A stretch of DNA of 6,860 nucleotides, taken from positions 1 through 6,860 of the forward strand of contig CAIXMC010000022.1 in the NCBI GenBank assembly GCA_903920405.1. Reading direction: 5' to 3'. The DNA comes from an uncultured beta proteobacterium. GTDB lineage: Bacteria > Pseudomonadota > Gammaproteobacteria > Burkholderiales > Burkholderiaceae_C. Of this stretch, positions 1-5,946 are shown one piece after another. Under the pieces are notes generated by a model that saw nothing but the letters and a program-made list of their open reading frames with translations, ran no database searches and was not told the DNA's origin. Position numbers and translations under genes: made by a program. Each line of letters starts with the position of its first letter. The stretch's first letter is position 1.

Positions 1-3
1 CGT

Positions 4-27
4 GTTCCAACGCTGTAGCGTGGGAAC
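4..27. repeat. REP-like short palindrome
   Basis: GTTCCAACGCT (4-14) and AGCGTGGGAAC (17-27) pair with a single mismatch (A9 against G22) around a two-base centre. The motif closely resembles the GTTCCCACGCT...AGCGTGGGAAC palindromes that are dispersed in many proteobacterial genomes as REP-like extragenic repeats. That resemblance is from memory. Only one copy is present here and the window edge may cut a larger cluster. Confidence 0.5.
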
Positions 28-91
28 AATCAGATTTTTTCGCATCCCATTGAACTGAACCAGTGCCTACATTAGTCATTTATTCTTTGCG

Positions 92-114
92 CGGTTAAGT
101 TTGACCGGTTTTTT
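92..114 (+). terminator. Probable rho-independent terminator of an upstream plus-strand gene
   Basis: CGGTTA (92-97) pairs with TGACCG (102-107), with one G-U pair and an AGTT loop, and is followed by G and six T (109-114). This is the form of an intrinsic terminator read on the plus strand. The gene it would serve lies left of the window. The stem is short and has only modest GC content, so termination strength is uncertain. Confidence 0.4.
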
Positions 115-165
115 GAGAGCAATTTACGACTCTTCGCAGCTTCACGGCAGAATTGCACATCTTAG

Positions 166-322
166 GATGTGGTCAGTAATAAGTTCCCCATTTGGCCGTT
201 AGAGTTGGGATGCAATGCTAGGCGCAAATCGCGCGGTGTGGCGATGCCACATAAGCGATTTGTAACGACGCAGTGCGCCCAAATCTGACGAGCCAAATGG
301 GGAACTTATTACTGACCACATC
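166..322. mobile_element. MITE-like non-autonomous element with 31-bp terminal inverted repeats
   Basis: The left end (166-196, beginning GATGTGGTCAGTAATAAG) and the right end (292-322) are perfect reverse complements over 31 bp. The pentamer CTTAG lies directly outside both ends (161-165 and 323-327), as expected of a 5-bp target-site duplication. The 95-bp interior has no coding capacity but is itself palindromic: CAAATCGC (225-232) pairs with GCGATTTG (255-262), enclosing TGTGGC (237-242) with GCCACA (246-251) around a GAT loop. The whole element could therefore fold into one long branched hairpin in RNA or single-stranded DNA. It lies 9 bp beyond the stop codon of the minus-strand lipoprotein gene, so it would be in that transcript's 3' region. 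I cannot assign it to an insertion-sequence family; a transposase acting in trans is inferred. Confidence 0.7.
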
Positions 323-335
323 CTTAGGAGCTTTT

Positions 336-728
336 CTAATGAGCAGCAGCCTTGGCCCTGGCCTTGCCACGAGGCACTGTTTCCTCTATGACTTCGTCCA
401 CTGCATCATTGGCAGGGGGTACAGAAACGGGTGCAGAAGGTGGCGGCTCTGGTGGCAATGGAATGACTGCACGAACCCCTTCAATTTTGTTCTCGCGCAT
501 ATAGACATCCATTTCACGCCACCCTTCAAAAATGGCAGATTTGTGCACCCCCTTGTTCAGGGTGTAACAGTCCTCAATACCGCGCATACCATAACGGCAG
601 GCACCACCTGTTGCGCGGGCTTCGGCTTCCTTTTGTGCAATGCGTGGATCAGGGCCTAAGCCTAGCATGCTCAAATCACAAGCCGACAACAACAACGCCG
701 TGCAAACCATCAGTGGAACCTTGCGCAT
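336..728 (-). CDS. Small predicted lipoprotein, family not recognised
   Basis: A 130-residue protein with a type II signal peptide: basic start MRK, a hydrophobic stretch to about residue 14 and a lipobox LSAC with the acylated Cys at 17. Asp follows at +2, which in E. coli favours retention in the inner membrane; whether that rule holds here is inference. The mature part has two cysteines (44 and 54) in GGACRYGMRGIEDCYTLNK that could form a periplasmic disulfide, then a moderately conserved-looking segment AIFEGWREMDVYMRENKIEG (65-84). A proline-rich linker follows (about 90-105), and the tail is Lys/Arg/Ala-rich (120-129). I do not recognise the family and propose no function. The ATG is chosen because it gives a complete lipoprotein signal; no clear Shine-Dalgarno precedes it. 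It follows the BI-1/YccA gene on the same strand after 75 bp, so cotranscription is possible. Confidence 0.75.
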   Translation of the reverse strand: MRKVPLMVCTALLLSACDLSMLGLGPDPRIAQKEAEARATGGACRYGMRGIEDCYTLNKGVHKSAIFEGWREMDVYMRENKIEGVRAVIPLPPEPPPSAPVSVPPANDAVDEVIEETVPRGKARAKAAAH

Positions 729-803
729 GGTGGCAATTCAAATTCGACTGGGCAGCACGATGTGTCAAATCAAAAAAAACAGGCCTTTTTGAATCAACTG
801 GGA

Positions 804-1499
804 TCAATCCCGTTCGCCACCAAAAATGCCAAGCAGGGCCAGTAAACTTTGGAACACATTGATAATGTCCAAATAAAGGGCGAGCGTTGCGCTGATGTAA
901 TTGGTTTCACCACCATCCACAATGCGTTTCAGGTCATACAGCATGTAGGCACTGAACACACCAATGGCAGCAACAGAGATGGCCATCATGCCCGCCGTAG
1001 AACCTACAAACACATTGACGATGCCACCGACCATAATGGCCAATGCTCCCACAAACAGCCATTGCCCCATGCCTGAAAGATCTCGCTTGATGATGCCAGA
1101 CAAATTAGCCATGACCAAAAACACACCTGCAGTTCCGCCAAATGCGGTCATGATGAGGTCAGGCCCGTTCTTGAAACCCAGCACCATGGCAATCATGCGA
1201 GAGAGCATCAACCCCATGAAAAACGTAAAACCCAACAACACAGGCACACCTGTTGCAGAATTTTTTGTTTTTTCAATGGCATAGATGAACCCAAAAGCAC
1301 CGCCCAAAAATACTATCAGCCCCAAACCACCGCTTAACGCTTGGGTGATGCCCGTAGCCACCCCCAGCCAGGCACCCAACACAGTAGGCACCAGGCTCAT
1401 CGCCAGCAGCCAATAGGTATTGCGCAAGACTTTGTTGCGCTGCATGGCTGCAGAATTAAAACCGTAAATGTGTTCGATGGATTGATCGTGATTGAACAT
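804..1499 (-). CDS. Bax inhibitor-1/YccA family inner-membrane protein
   Basis: A 231-residue polytopic protein, close to the usual 215-240 residues of bacterial BI-1 (UPF0005) proteins. A roughly 27-residue cytosolic N-terminus is followed by seven hydrophobic segments near 28-50, 54-76, 84-108, 113-133, 145-166, 168-190 and 204-225. The family hallmarks are in the last two helices: YDLKRIVDGG (188-197) and ALYLDIINVFQSLL (207-220). Asp189 and Asp211 match the aspartate pair that forms the pH/calcium latch in Bacillus YetJ. In E. coli the paralogue YccA is a slow substrate and inhibitor of the protease FtsH, whose gene lies nearby here. A direct tie between the two is inference. The ATG start is supported by AGGAG about 7 bases upstream. 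Function could alternatively be YetJ/YbhL-like cation leak; the sequence does not decide. Confidence 0.93.
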   Translation of the reverse strand: MFNHDQSIEHIYGFNSAAMQRNKVLRNTYWLLAMSLVPTVLGAWLGVATGITQALSGGLGLIVFLGGAFGFIYAIEKTKNSATGVPVLLGFTFFMGLMLSRMIAMVLGFKNGPDLIMTAFGGTAGVFLVMANLSGIIKRDLSGMGQWLFVGALAIMVGGIVNVFVGSTAGMMAISVAAIGVFSAYMLYDLKRIVDGGETNYISATLALYLDIINVFQSLLALLGIFGGERD

Positions 1500-1505
1500 A
1501 AATAT

Positions 1506-1511
1506 TCTCCT
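1506..1511 (-). promoter_or_regulatory. Ribosome binding site of the BI-1/YccA gene
   Basis: Plus-strand TCTCCT reads AGGAGA on the minus strand, six bases before the ATG at 1499. It is a near-consensus Shine-Dalgarno and fixes the start codon. It is clearly stronger than anything seen in front of the lipoprotein, yhbY or rlmE genes. Confidence 0.8.
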
Positions 1512-1783
1512 AAAGTAAGAGTGACAAAGGATATGACTAAAAATAACGTCCCGATATGGATATGCCCCTCTGGTACTTCTTGACCGCCCCGGCGAAGGGC
1601 TGATGTCGTGAAGTAATTTTCATCCCTATCCTAAACAGACATCATTTTAGAACGATACGCCATGAAAATGGCGGCTTCCCACTTAGGGCGGGATGAATTG
1701 CAATATCAATGGGTTACGTTTTATTCGTTCACGTGGTTTTCTTGGCAGGGGAAGCTCACCCATTTGGCTGATTAGCCATTCAA

Positions 1784-1887
1784 CCTGGATTCCTCGGTTG
1801 ACCGCTTGTTATCTTCACTCAATCGTTATAAAAATTGATATTTGTTAATTCGATGAAGATCGGGCGCGTTCAACTGAGGAATCCAGG
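1784..1887. mobile_element. 104-bp palindromic MITE-like element behind yhbY
   Basis: The left end CCTGGATTCCTCGGTTG (1784-1800) is the reverse complement of CAACTGAGGAATCCAGG (1871-1887) with one mismatch. Weaker pairing continues inward to ATCTTCA (1811-1817) with TGAAGAT (1854-1860), giving 34-bp arms with about 27 matches around a 36-bp AT-rich centre. The CCTGGATTC terminus recalls ends of IS1380-family elements such as ISEcp1 (CCTAGATTC...), which is only a suggestion. No target duplication is visible, so an old insertion or a non-mobile structured repeat remains possible. The right end lies one base after the yhbY stop codon, so yhbY mRNA would end in, or run through, a long hairpin. 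Confidence 0.55.
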
Positions 1888-1888
1888 A

Positions 1889-2374
1889 TTATTTATGTTG
1901 TTGTTGTTTCTTGATGCTCACTTGTTTAGGCCTTGCTCGCTTGACCTGGCCGCCTGCACTTAAACGTTGATTGCCCAGCACGCGCAAAATTTTGACTTCA
2001 GGGCGCTGGCCACCGCGCTTGCTGAATTTCAGTACTTTGACATCTTTGGGGCCGGACATGCGGTCTTCATCTACTTGTTGATCACCTTCAGGTAATTCAG
2101 GTATGGGCCGCCAAAGCACCAGCAGCTTGCCTATGTGCCAAATAGGCGCTGCATTCAAATCGTCGGCCAAAGCTGTCAGCATGGCTTCCCGCACAGAACG
2201 GTCGCCAGAAAATACTCGCACTTTGATGAGGCTGTGGGCGTTGAGCGCTGCATCGGTTTCTTTTTTAACGGCATCGGTCAGGCCATCGTTGCCAATCATG
2301 ACCACGGGGTCAAGATGATGAGCATTGGCACGATGAATTTTTCGTTGGGCGGTGGTAATTTGTAGATGTGACAT
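1889..2374 (-). CDS. yhbY: YhbY-family RNA-binding protein (CRM domain)
   Basis: A 161-residue protein. Residues 1-95 form a CRM (YhbY) domain: an N-terminal helix (TTAQRKIHRANAHHLDPVV), the GxxG RNA-contact loop GNDG (28-31) followed by LT, KVRVF, and the final strand with IGKLLVLWRP. In E. coli YhbY binds pre-50S particles and is thought to help large-subunit assembly. E. coli YhbY is about 97 residues; here a basic tail of about 65 residues is added (RPEVKILRVLG..., ending in a Lys/Gln-rich KKQQQ), probably giving extra RNA contact. I chose the ATG at 2374 because homologues start just before the TTAQRK helix; the frame also stays open to a TTG at 2404, inside rlmE. No Shine-Dalgarno precedes the ATG. 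The gene diverges from rlmE, the same arrangement as in E. coli. Confidence 0.93.
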   Translation of the reverse strand: MSHLQITTAQRKIHRANAHHLDPVVMIGNDGLTDAVKKETDAALNAHSLIKVRVFSGDRSVREAMLTALADDLNAAPIWHIGKLLVLWRPIPELPEGDQQVDEDRMSGPKDVKVLKFSKRGGQRPEVKILRVLGNQRLSAGGQVKRARPKQVSIKKQQQHK

Positions 2375-2391
2375 CACCGTATTATCGGTGT
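2375..2391. promoter_or_regulatory. 17-bp divergent gap with TATTAT core and 5-bp palindrome
   Basis: Between the facing start codons of yhbY and rlmE lies CACCG-TATTAT-CGGTG. TATTAT (2380-2385) resembles a -10 hexamer on the plus strand, and GATAAT (2386-2381 on the minus strand) resembles one on the other. Either would place transcription starts at or near the ATGs. No good -35 partner is visible on either side, and no heat-shock sigma-32 motif is recognisable. Promoters further back inside the opposing coding regions are equally possible. Confidence 0.3.
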
Positions 2392-3051
2392 ATGAAATCA
2401 GCAATTAAAAGCAGCAAGGTCAACCGTGCATGGCTCAACGACCATGTGAACGACACCTACGTCAAACTGGCCCAAAAAGACGGATATCGCGCACGGGCAG
2501 CCTACAAACTCAAGGAAATCGATGAATCTCTGCACTTGATAAAACCTGGTCAGTGGGTGGTTGATTTGGGTGCGGCACCAGGGGCATGGTGTCAGTATGT
2601 TCAACGAAAATTGGCCATCAAAGGGGGGGCGGGTCGCATCATTGCGCTTGATATGCTTCCCATGAATCCTGTTGAAGGAGTGACATGTATAGAAGGTGAT
2701 ATTCGTGAAACGGCTGTGTTGACCAGGCTCAAGGACGAAATGCAGGGGCAGCTCGCCGATGTGGTTTTGTCAGACATGGCCCCCAATTTGTCGGGCATCA
2801 GTTCCCAAGATGCTGCACGGGTCGAACAACTGGTTGAATTGGCACTTGATTTTGCACAACATCACCTCAAGCCCGAAGGGGTGTTGGTGGCCAAGGTGTT
2901 TCATGGGGCGAGTTATGACACCTTGTTCAGGCGTTTCAAAGAAACTTTTGTGACCGTTAAATGCATCAAACCTAAAGCCTCACGCGATAAATCTGCTGAA
3001 ACTTTTTTGGTGGGTTTATCCTTGATCAGCCTAAAATCTAAAGCCTCTTAA
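2392..3051 (+). CDS. rlmE: 23S rRNA 2'-O-methyltransferase RlmE (FtsJ/RrmJ)
   Basis: RlmE uses S-adenosylmethionine to methylate the 2'-O of U2552 in the A-loop of 23S rRNA, a late step of 50S maturation. The 219-residue product has the family start NRAWLNDHVNDTYVKLAQ and YRARAAYKLKEID, the SAM motif VVDLGAAPGAW (56-66), ALDMLPM (85-91) and the LSDMAPN motif (126-132). The catalytic K-D-K-E tetrad is complete: Lys39, Asp128, Lys168 and Glu203. The ATG at 2392 is chosen over an in-frame GTG at 2368 because homologues have only about ten residues before NRxWLNDH and the GTG lies inside yhbY. No Shine-Dalgarno precedes it. A seven-G run (2623-2629) encodes KGGAG without breaking the frame. First gene of the rlmE-ftsH-folP-glmM unit; heat-inducible in E. 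coli together with ftsH. Confidence 0.96.
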   Translation: MKSAIKSSKVNRAWLNDHVNDTYVKLAQKDGYRARAAYKLKEIDESLHLIKPGQWVVDLGAAPGAWCQYVQRKLAIKGGAGRIIALDMLPMNPVEGVTCIEGDIRETAVLTRLKDEMQGQLADVVLSDMAPNLSGISSQDAARVEQLVELALDFAQHHLKPEGVLVAKVFHGASYDTLFRRFKETFVTVKCIKPKASRDKSAETFLVGLSLISLKSKAS

Positions 3052-3065
3052 ATTGAGTGTTTATT

Positions 3066-3069
3066 GGAG
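3066..3069 (+). promoter_or_regulatory. Ribosome binding site deciding the TTG start of ftsH
   Basis: GGAG within TATTGGAGTTTGG lies six bases before the TTG at 3076. The only other upstream in-frame start, TTG at 3064, would overlap this site and has none of its own. The first in-frame ATG (3112) falls in the middle of the first membrane helix. The site therefore supports TTG 3076. Confidence 0.75.
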
Positions 3070-3075
3070 TTTGGT

Positions 3076-4986
3076 TTGAATAATCCATGGTTTTCAAAAA
3101 TTGCGGTCTGGATGGTCATCGGGATGGTGTTATTTACCATCTTCAAGCAGTTCGACACCCATCCGGTGGTGGGGGCAGGCTACTTGGGCTATTCTGATTT
3201 TCTGGAAGAAGTGCGCGGCAAACGCATCAAAAGCGCCGTGATTCAAGAGGGGCCATCGGGTACTGAAATTTTGGCAGTGACCAACGATGACCGCAAGATA
3301 CGCACCACCGCCACTTACTTGGACCGTGGCTTGGTGGGCGATTTGATTGCCAACGATGTCAAATTTGACGTGCGTGCGCGTGAAGAAGGTTCTTTGTTGA
3401 TGACGATCCTCATCAGTTGGGGGCCTATGCTGCTTTTGATTGGTGTGTGGATTTATTTCATGCGTCAGATGCAAGGCGGCGGCAAAGGGGGTGCTTTTGG
3501 TTTTGGCAAGAGCAAGGCACGTTTGCTTGATGAAAACACCAACCAGATTACTTTCGCCGATGTCGCAGGTTGCGATGAAGCCAAGGAAGAAGTCAAGGAA
3601 GTGGTTGATTTTCTGAAAGACCCTGCCAAATTTCAAAAGCTCGGCGGTCGCATTCCACGCGGACTTTTGTTGGTGGGGCCACCGGGCACAGGTAAAACTT
3701 TGTTGGCCAAGTCCATTGCTGGTGAAGCCAAAGTTCCCTTTTTTAGCATCTCTGGCTCTGACTTTGTTGAAATGTTTGTGGGCGTTGGAGCATCGCGCGT
3801 GCGTGACATGTTTGAAAACGCCAAAAAACACGCGCCCTGCATTATTTTTATTGACGAAATTGATGCTGTGGGTCGTCAGCGCGGCGCAGGTTTGGGTGGC
3901 GGCAATGATGAGCGTGAACAAACCTTAAATCAGATGCTTGTTGAAATGGACGGGTTTGAGACCAATGTGGGCGTGATTGTGGTAGCAGCTACCAACCGCC
4001 CGGATATTTTGGACTCTGCCTTGCTGCGCCCGGGACGTTTTGACCGCCAAGTGTATGTGACTTTGCCCGATATTCGGGGTCGTGAGCAGATTTTGAACGT
4101 TCACATGCGCAAAGTGCCGCTCAATCAGGATGTGAATGTAGCAGTGATAGCGCGTGGCACACCCGGCATGAGTGGTGCTGACTTGGCCAACCTGTGCAAT
4201 GAAGCCGCGCTCATGGCCGCACGCCGCAATGCTCGCACCGTAGAAATGCAAGACTTTGAAAAAGCCAAAGACAAAATTTTGATGGGACCTGAGCGCAGAA
4301 GCATGGTCATGCCCGAGGAAGAACGGCGCAATACCGCCTACCACGAGTCCGGCCACGCCATCATTGGCAAGCTGCTGCCCAAGTGTGACCCCGTGCATAA
4401 AGTCACCATCATTCCACGCGGCCGCGCTCTAGGTGTCACCATGAGTCTTCCCGCACAAGACCGCTACAGCTACGACAAAGATTACATGCTCAACCAAATC
4501 AGCATGTTATTTGGTGGCCGCATTGCTGAAGAAATTTTTATGCACCAAATGACCACCGGTGCCAGCAACGACTTTGAGCGTGCCACGCAAATCGCACGCG
4601 ACATGGTCATTCGCTACGGCATGACAGAGGCCCTGGGGCCAATGGTCTATGCCGAAAACGAGGGCGAAGTGTTTTTAGGCCGATCGATCACAAAAACCAC
4701 CCACATGAGCGAAGAAACCATGCAAAAGGTGGATGCTGAAATACGCCGCATCATTGATCAGCAATATGCCCAGGCGCGTCGCCTCATTGAAAAACACAAA
4801 TCTCACATGCATGCCTTGGCTGCAGCTTTGCTGGAATGGGAAACCATCGACAGCGATCAGTTGGATGACATCATGGCAGGCAAACCTCCTCGCCCTCCTA
4901 AAGACTTGTCGTCACCTGTTTCTGATTCTGACAACGACGGCGAGGGTGGGGCTATTCCAACCGGCGCTGCACCTTCGGTGGCTTGA
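3076..4986 (+). CDS. ftsH: ATP-dependent zinc metalloprotease FtsH
   Basis: Hexameric AAA+ protease anchored in the inner membrane, degrading membrane and short-lived cytosolic proteins. With the TTG start it has 636 residues, normal for the family. Order of parts: membrane helix 1 (about 7-25), a periplasmic domain (about 26-105), helix 2 (about 107-129), a glycine-rich linker, the AAA module with Walker A GPPGTGKT (201-208), Walker B IIFIDE with Asp260-Glu261, and SRH arginines Arg318 and Arg321 in LRPGRFD. The peptidase domain follows with HESGH (His423, Glu424, His427) and the third zinc ligand Asp499 in GASNDF. The last 30 or so residues are proline- and acid-rich and probably disordered. 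TTG 3076 gives [13 protein letters not shown], matching the usual betaproteobacterial start MNNxxFSK. It follows rlmE by 24 bp, so cotranscription is likely. Confidence 0.97.
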   Translation: MNNPWFSKIAVWMVIGMVLFTIFKQFDTHPVVGAGYLGYSDFLEEVRGKRIKSAVIQEGPSGTEILAVTNDDRKIRTTATYLDRGLVGDLIANDVKFDVRAREEGSLLMTILISWGPMLLLIGVWIYFMRQMQGGGKGGAFGFGKSKARLLDENTNQITFADVAGCDEAKEEVKEVVDFLKDPAKFQKLGGRIPRGLLLVGPPGTGKTLLAKSIAGEAKVPFFSISGSDFVEMFVGVGASRVRDMFENAKKHAPCIIFIDEIDAVGRQRGAGLGGGNDEREQTLNQMLVEMDGFETNVGVIVVAATNRPDILDSALLRPGRFDRQVYVTLPDIRGREQILNVHMRKVPLNQDVNVAVIARGTPGMSGADLANLCNEAALMAARRNARTVEMQDFEKAKDKILMGPERRSMVMPEEERRNTAYHESGHAIIGKLLPKCDPVHKVTIIPRGRALGVTMSLPAQDRYSYDKDYMLNQISMLFGGRIAEEIFMHQMTTGASNDFERATQIARDMVIRYGMTEALGPMVYAENEGEVFLGRSITKTTHMSEETMQKVDAEIRRIIDQQYAQARRLIEKHKSHMHALAAALLEWETIDSDQLDDIMAGKPPRPPKDLSSPVSDSDNDGEGGAIPTGAAPSVA

Positions 4987-5073
4987 ACCTGGATTCATAA
5001 GTTGTGTATCCCAAATCTGACGGCAAAATGCAAAACTCAGGGTTGACCTATCCTTAATTCGCCCCTTGGATTC

Positions 5074-5946
5074 ATGCACTGGCAAACCAGCCGTTTTCAG
5101 ATTAACCTGACTTGCCCCAAGGTGATGGGCATTGTGAATGTCACGCCCGATTCATTTTCTGACGGCGGACATCATCAAAGCACTCAAGCAGCCCTCAAGT
5201 ATTGTGAACGTCTCATTCTGGAGGGCGCAGACATTCTGGACATTGGTGGTGAGTCTTCACGCCCTGGTGCGCAGCCCCTGGATATGGATGACGAACTGGC
5301 ACGCGTGGTGCCTGTGGTTCGCTCTGCAGTCACTCTGGGCGTTCCGATCTCGGTCGATACCTACAAGCCACAGGTGATGCAAGCCGTGCTTGATTTGGGG
5401 GCAGACATCATCAACGACATCCGTGCCTTACGCTCACTCGATACAGCATCAGGTATCAGTGCTGCGCAAATCGTAGCTCATCACGGTCAGTGTGGTGTGT
5501 GTCTGATGCACATGCACAAAGACCCGCAAACCATGCAAACTCAACCCATGCAAGGCGATGTGGTGTCACAGGTGCTCTCGTTTTTAGAGTGCGCTGCGCT
5601 TGATTTACAAGGGCTGGGAGTCACAAAGAGCCGTATTGTTTTAGACCCCGGCATTGGTTTTGGCAAGACGGTAGAACAAAATTTTGCACTGCTCTCACGC
5701 CAGTCTGAACTGCTTCATGCCGGTTATCCGTTGCTGGTTGGCTGGTCACGCAAATCATCATTGGCCGGCATGACGGCAGGTGACTCATTGGCAGCAGATG
5801 AGCGCCTGGCCCCCAGCCTGGCCGCTGCTGTGTTGTCCATTGAAAGGGGCGCGCACATTGTGCGGGTTCACGATGTCAAAGAGACAGTGCAAGCCTTGCG
5901 GGTAATGGATAGGGCAAAAATTTCACTTCACAAAGGTTCAATATGA
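5074..5946 (+). CDS. folP: Dihydropteroate synthase
   Basis: Joins 6-hydroxymethyl-dihydropterin pyrophosphate to p-aminobenzoate to give dihydropteroate in cytosolic folate synthesis; the target of sulfonamides. The 290-residue TIM-barrel protein carries all signatures: loop 1 [14 protein letters not shown] (19-32), loop 2 [11 protein letters not shown] (56-66), Asp95 in SVDTYKP, Asn114-Asp115, Met145, DPGIGFGKT (191-199), Lys227 in GWSRKSS, and RVHDV with Arg264 and His266. Phe28 and Pro64 are unchanged and there is no extra Phe-Gly as in mobile Sul enzymes, so this looks like the chromosomal, sulfonamide-sensitive type (inference). ATG 5074 gives the expected MHWQT start but has only a weak GGA close upstream. 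The gap from ftsH is 87 bp, the widest in this unit; the stop overlaps the glmM start. Confidence 0.97.
   Translation: MHWQTSRFQINLTCPKVMGIVNVTPDSFSDGGHHQSTQAALKYCERLILEGADILDIGGESSRPGAQPLDMDDELARVVPVVRSAVTLGVPISVDTYKPQVMQAVLDLGADIINDIRALRSLDTASGISAAQIVAHHGQCGVCLMHMHKDPQTMQTQPMQGDVVSQVLSFLECAALDLQGLGVTKSRIVLDPGIGFGKTVEQNFALLSRQSELLHAGYPLLVGWSRKSSLAGMTAGDSLAADERLAPSLAAAVLSIERGAHIVRVHDVKETVQALRVMDRAKISLHKGSI
5932..5936 (+). promoter_or_regulatory. Ribosome binding site of glmM inside folP
   Basis: AAAGG lies six bases before the glmM ATG at 5943, within the last codons of folP. With the ATGA stop/start overlap, it suggests translational coupling of the two genes. Confidence 0.6.

Larger units (their letters stand above)
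1..160. other. Non-coding left flank
   Basis: No open reading frame with a credible start, ribosome binding site or recognisable product is visible here on either strand. What it does contain is a hairpin at the extreme left edge (4-27) and a hairpin followed by a T-run (92-114), both listed separately. Together with the MITE-like element at 166-322, this makes all of 1-335 gene-free, lying in the 3' direction of the minus-strand lipoprotein gene. Confidence 0.6.
1500..1888. other. 389-bp intergenic stretch with structured DNA
   Basis: No credible gene is seen between the BI-1/YccA start and the yhbY stop. It must carry the promoter of the BI-1/YccA gene (read leftwards), but I see no convincing -35/-10 pair. 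Notable content: tandem GATATG GATATG (1553-1564); a perfect hairpin CGCCAT-GAAA-ATGGCG (1658-1673) with a GNRA tetraloop, followed by a C-rich/G-rich segment (1678-1693); a small TGGCT-GATT-AGCCA hairpin (1765-1778); and the palindromic element at 1784-1887. Two tiny reading frames (1533-1583 and 1662-1775) lack convincing ribosome sites or recognisable products. Confidence 0.6.

Noticed and set aside
128..147. GACTCTTCGCAGCTTCACGG as an ISL3-type insertion-sequence end
   Set aside because: Resemblance is from memory only; no inverted partner, transposase remnant or target duplication is visible in the window.
772..811. Eight-T tract (minus strand) after the BI-1 stop as a terminator
   Set aside because: The only adjoining stem is AT-only (AAAAA/TTTTT), and the GGGAT/ATCCC stem is 20 bases away with a two-base loop. 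Too weak to call.
1533..1583. 16-codon reading frame beginning MTKNNVPIWICP, preceded by AAAGGAT
   Set aside because: Very short, the ribosome-site spacing is too tight, and the product is not recognisable. It overlaps the expected upstream region of the oppositely read BI-1 gene.
1751..1768. CCCATTTGGC at 1759-1768 matching the inner end of the first element's repeat (187-196)
   Set aside because: Ten identical bases with only loose similarity beyond; no partner arm or duplication. Likely chance.
1662..1775. 37-codon reading frame, aromatic-rich (MKMAASHLGRDE...)
   Set aside because: No Shine-Dalgarno, the start codon lies inside the GAAA hairpin, and there is no recognisable product; likely chance.
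2623..2629. Seven-G run in rlmE as a phase-variation tract
   Set aside because: Short for a contingency tract, the frame is intact, and the gene is a conserved housekeeping methyltransferase.
278..5022. 13-bp exact repeat CCCAAATCTGACG at 278-290 and 5010-5022
   Set aside because: A match of this length is not surprising by chance in a window of this size, and the flanks do not extend it.
5043..5071. TTGACC ... TTGGAT as an internal promoter for folP
   Set aside because: The spacing is 17 bp but the -10 match is only 3 of 6, and the predicted transcription start would fall inside the folP start region.
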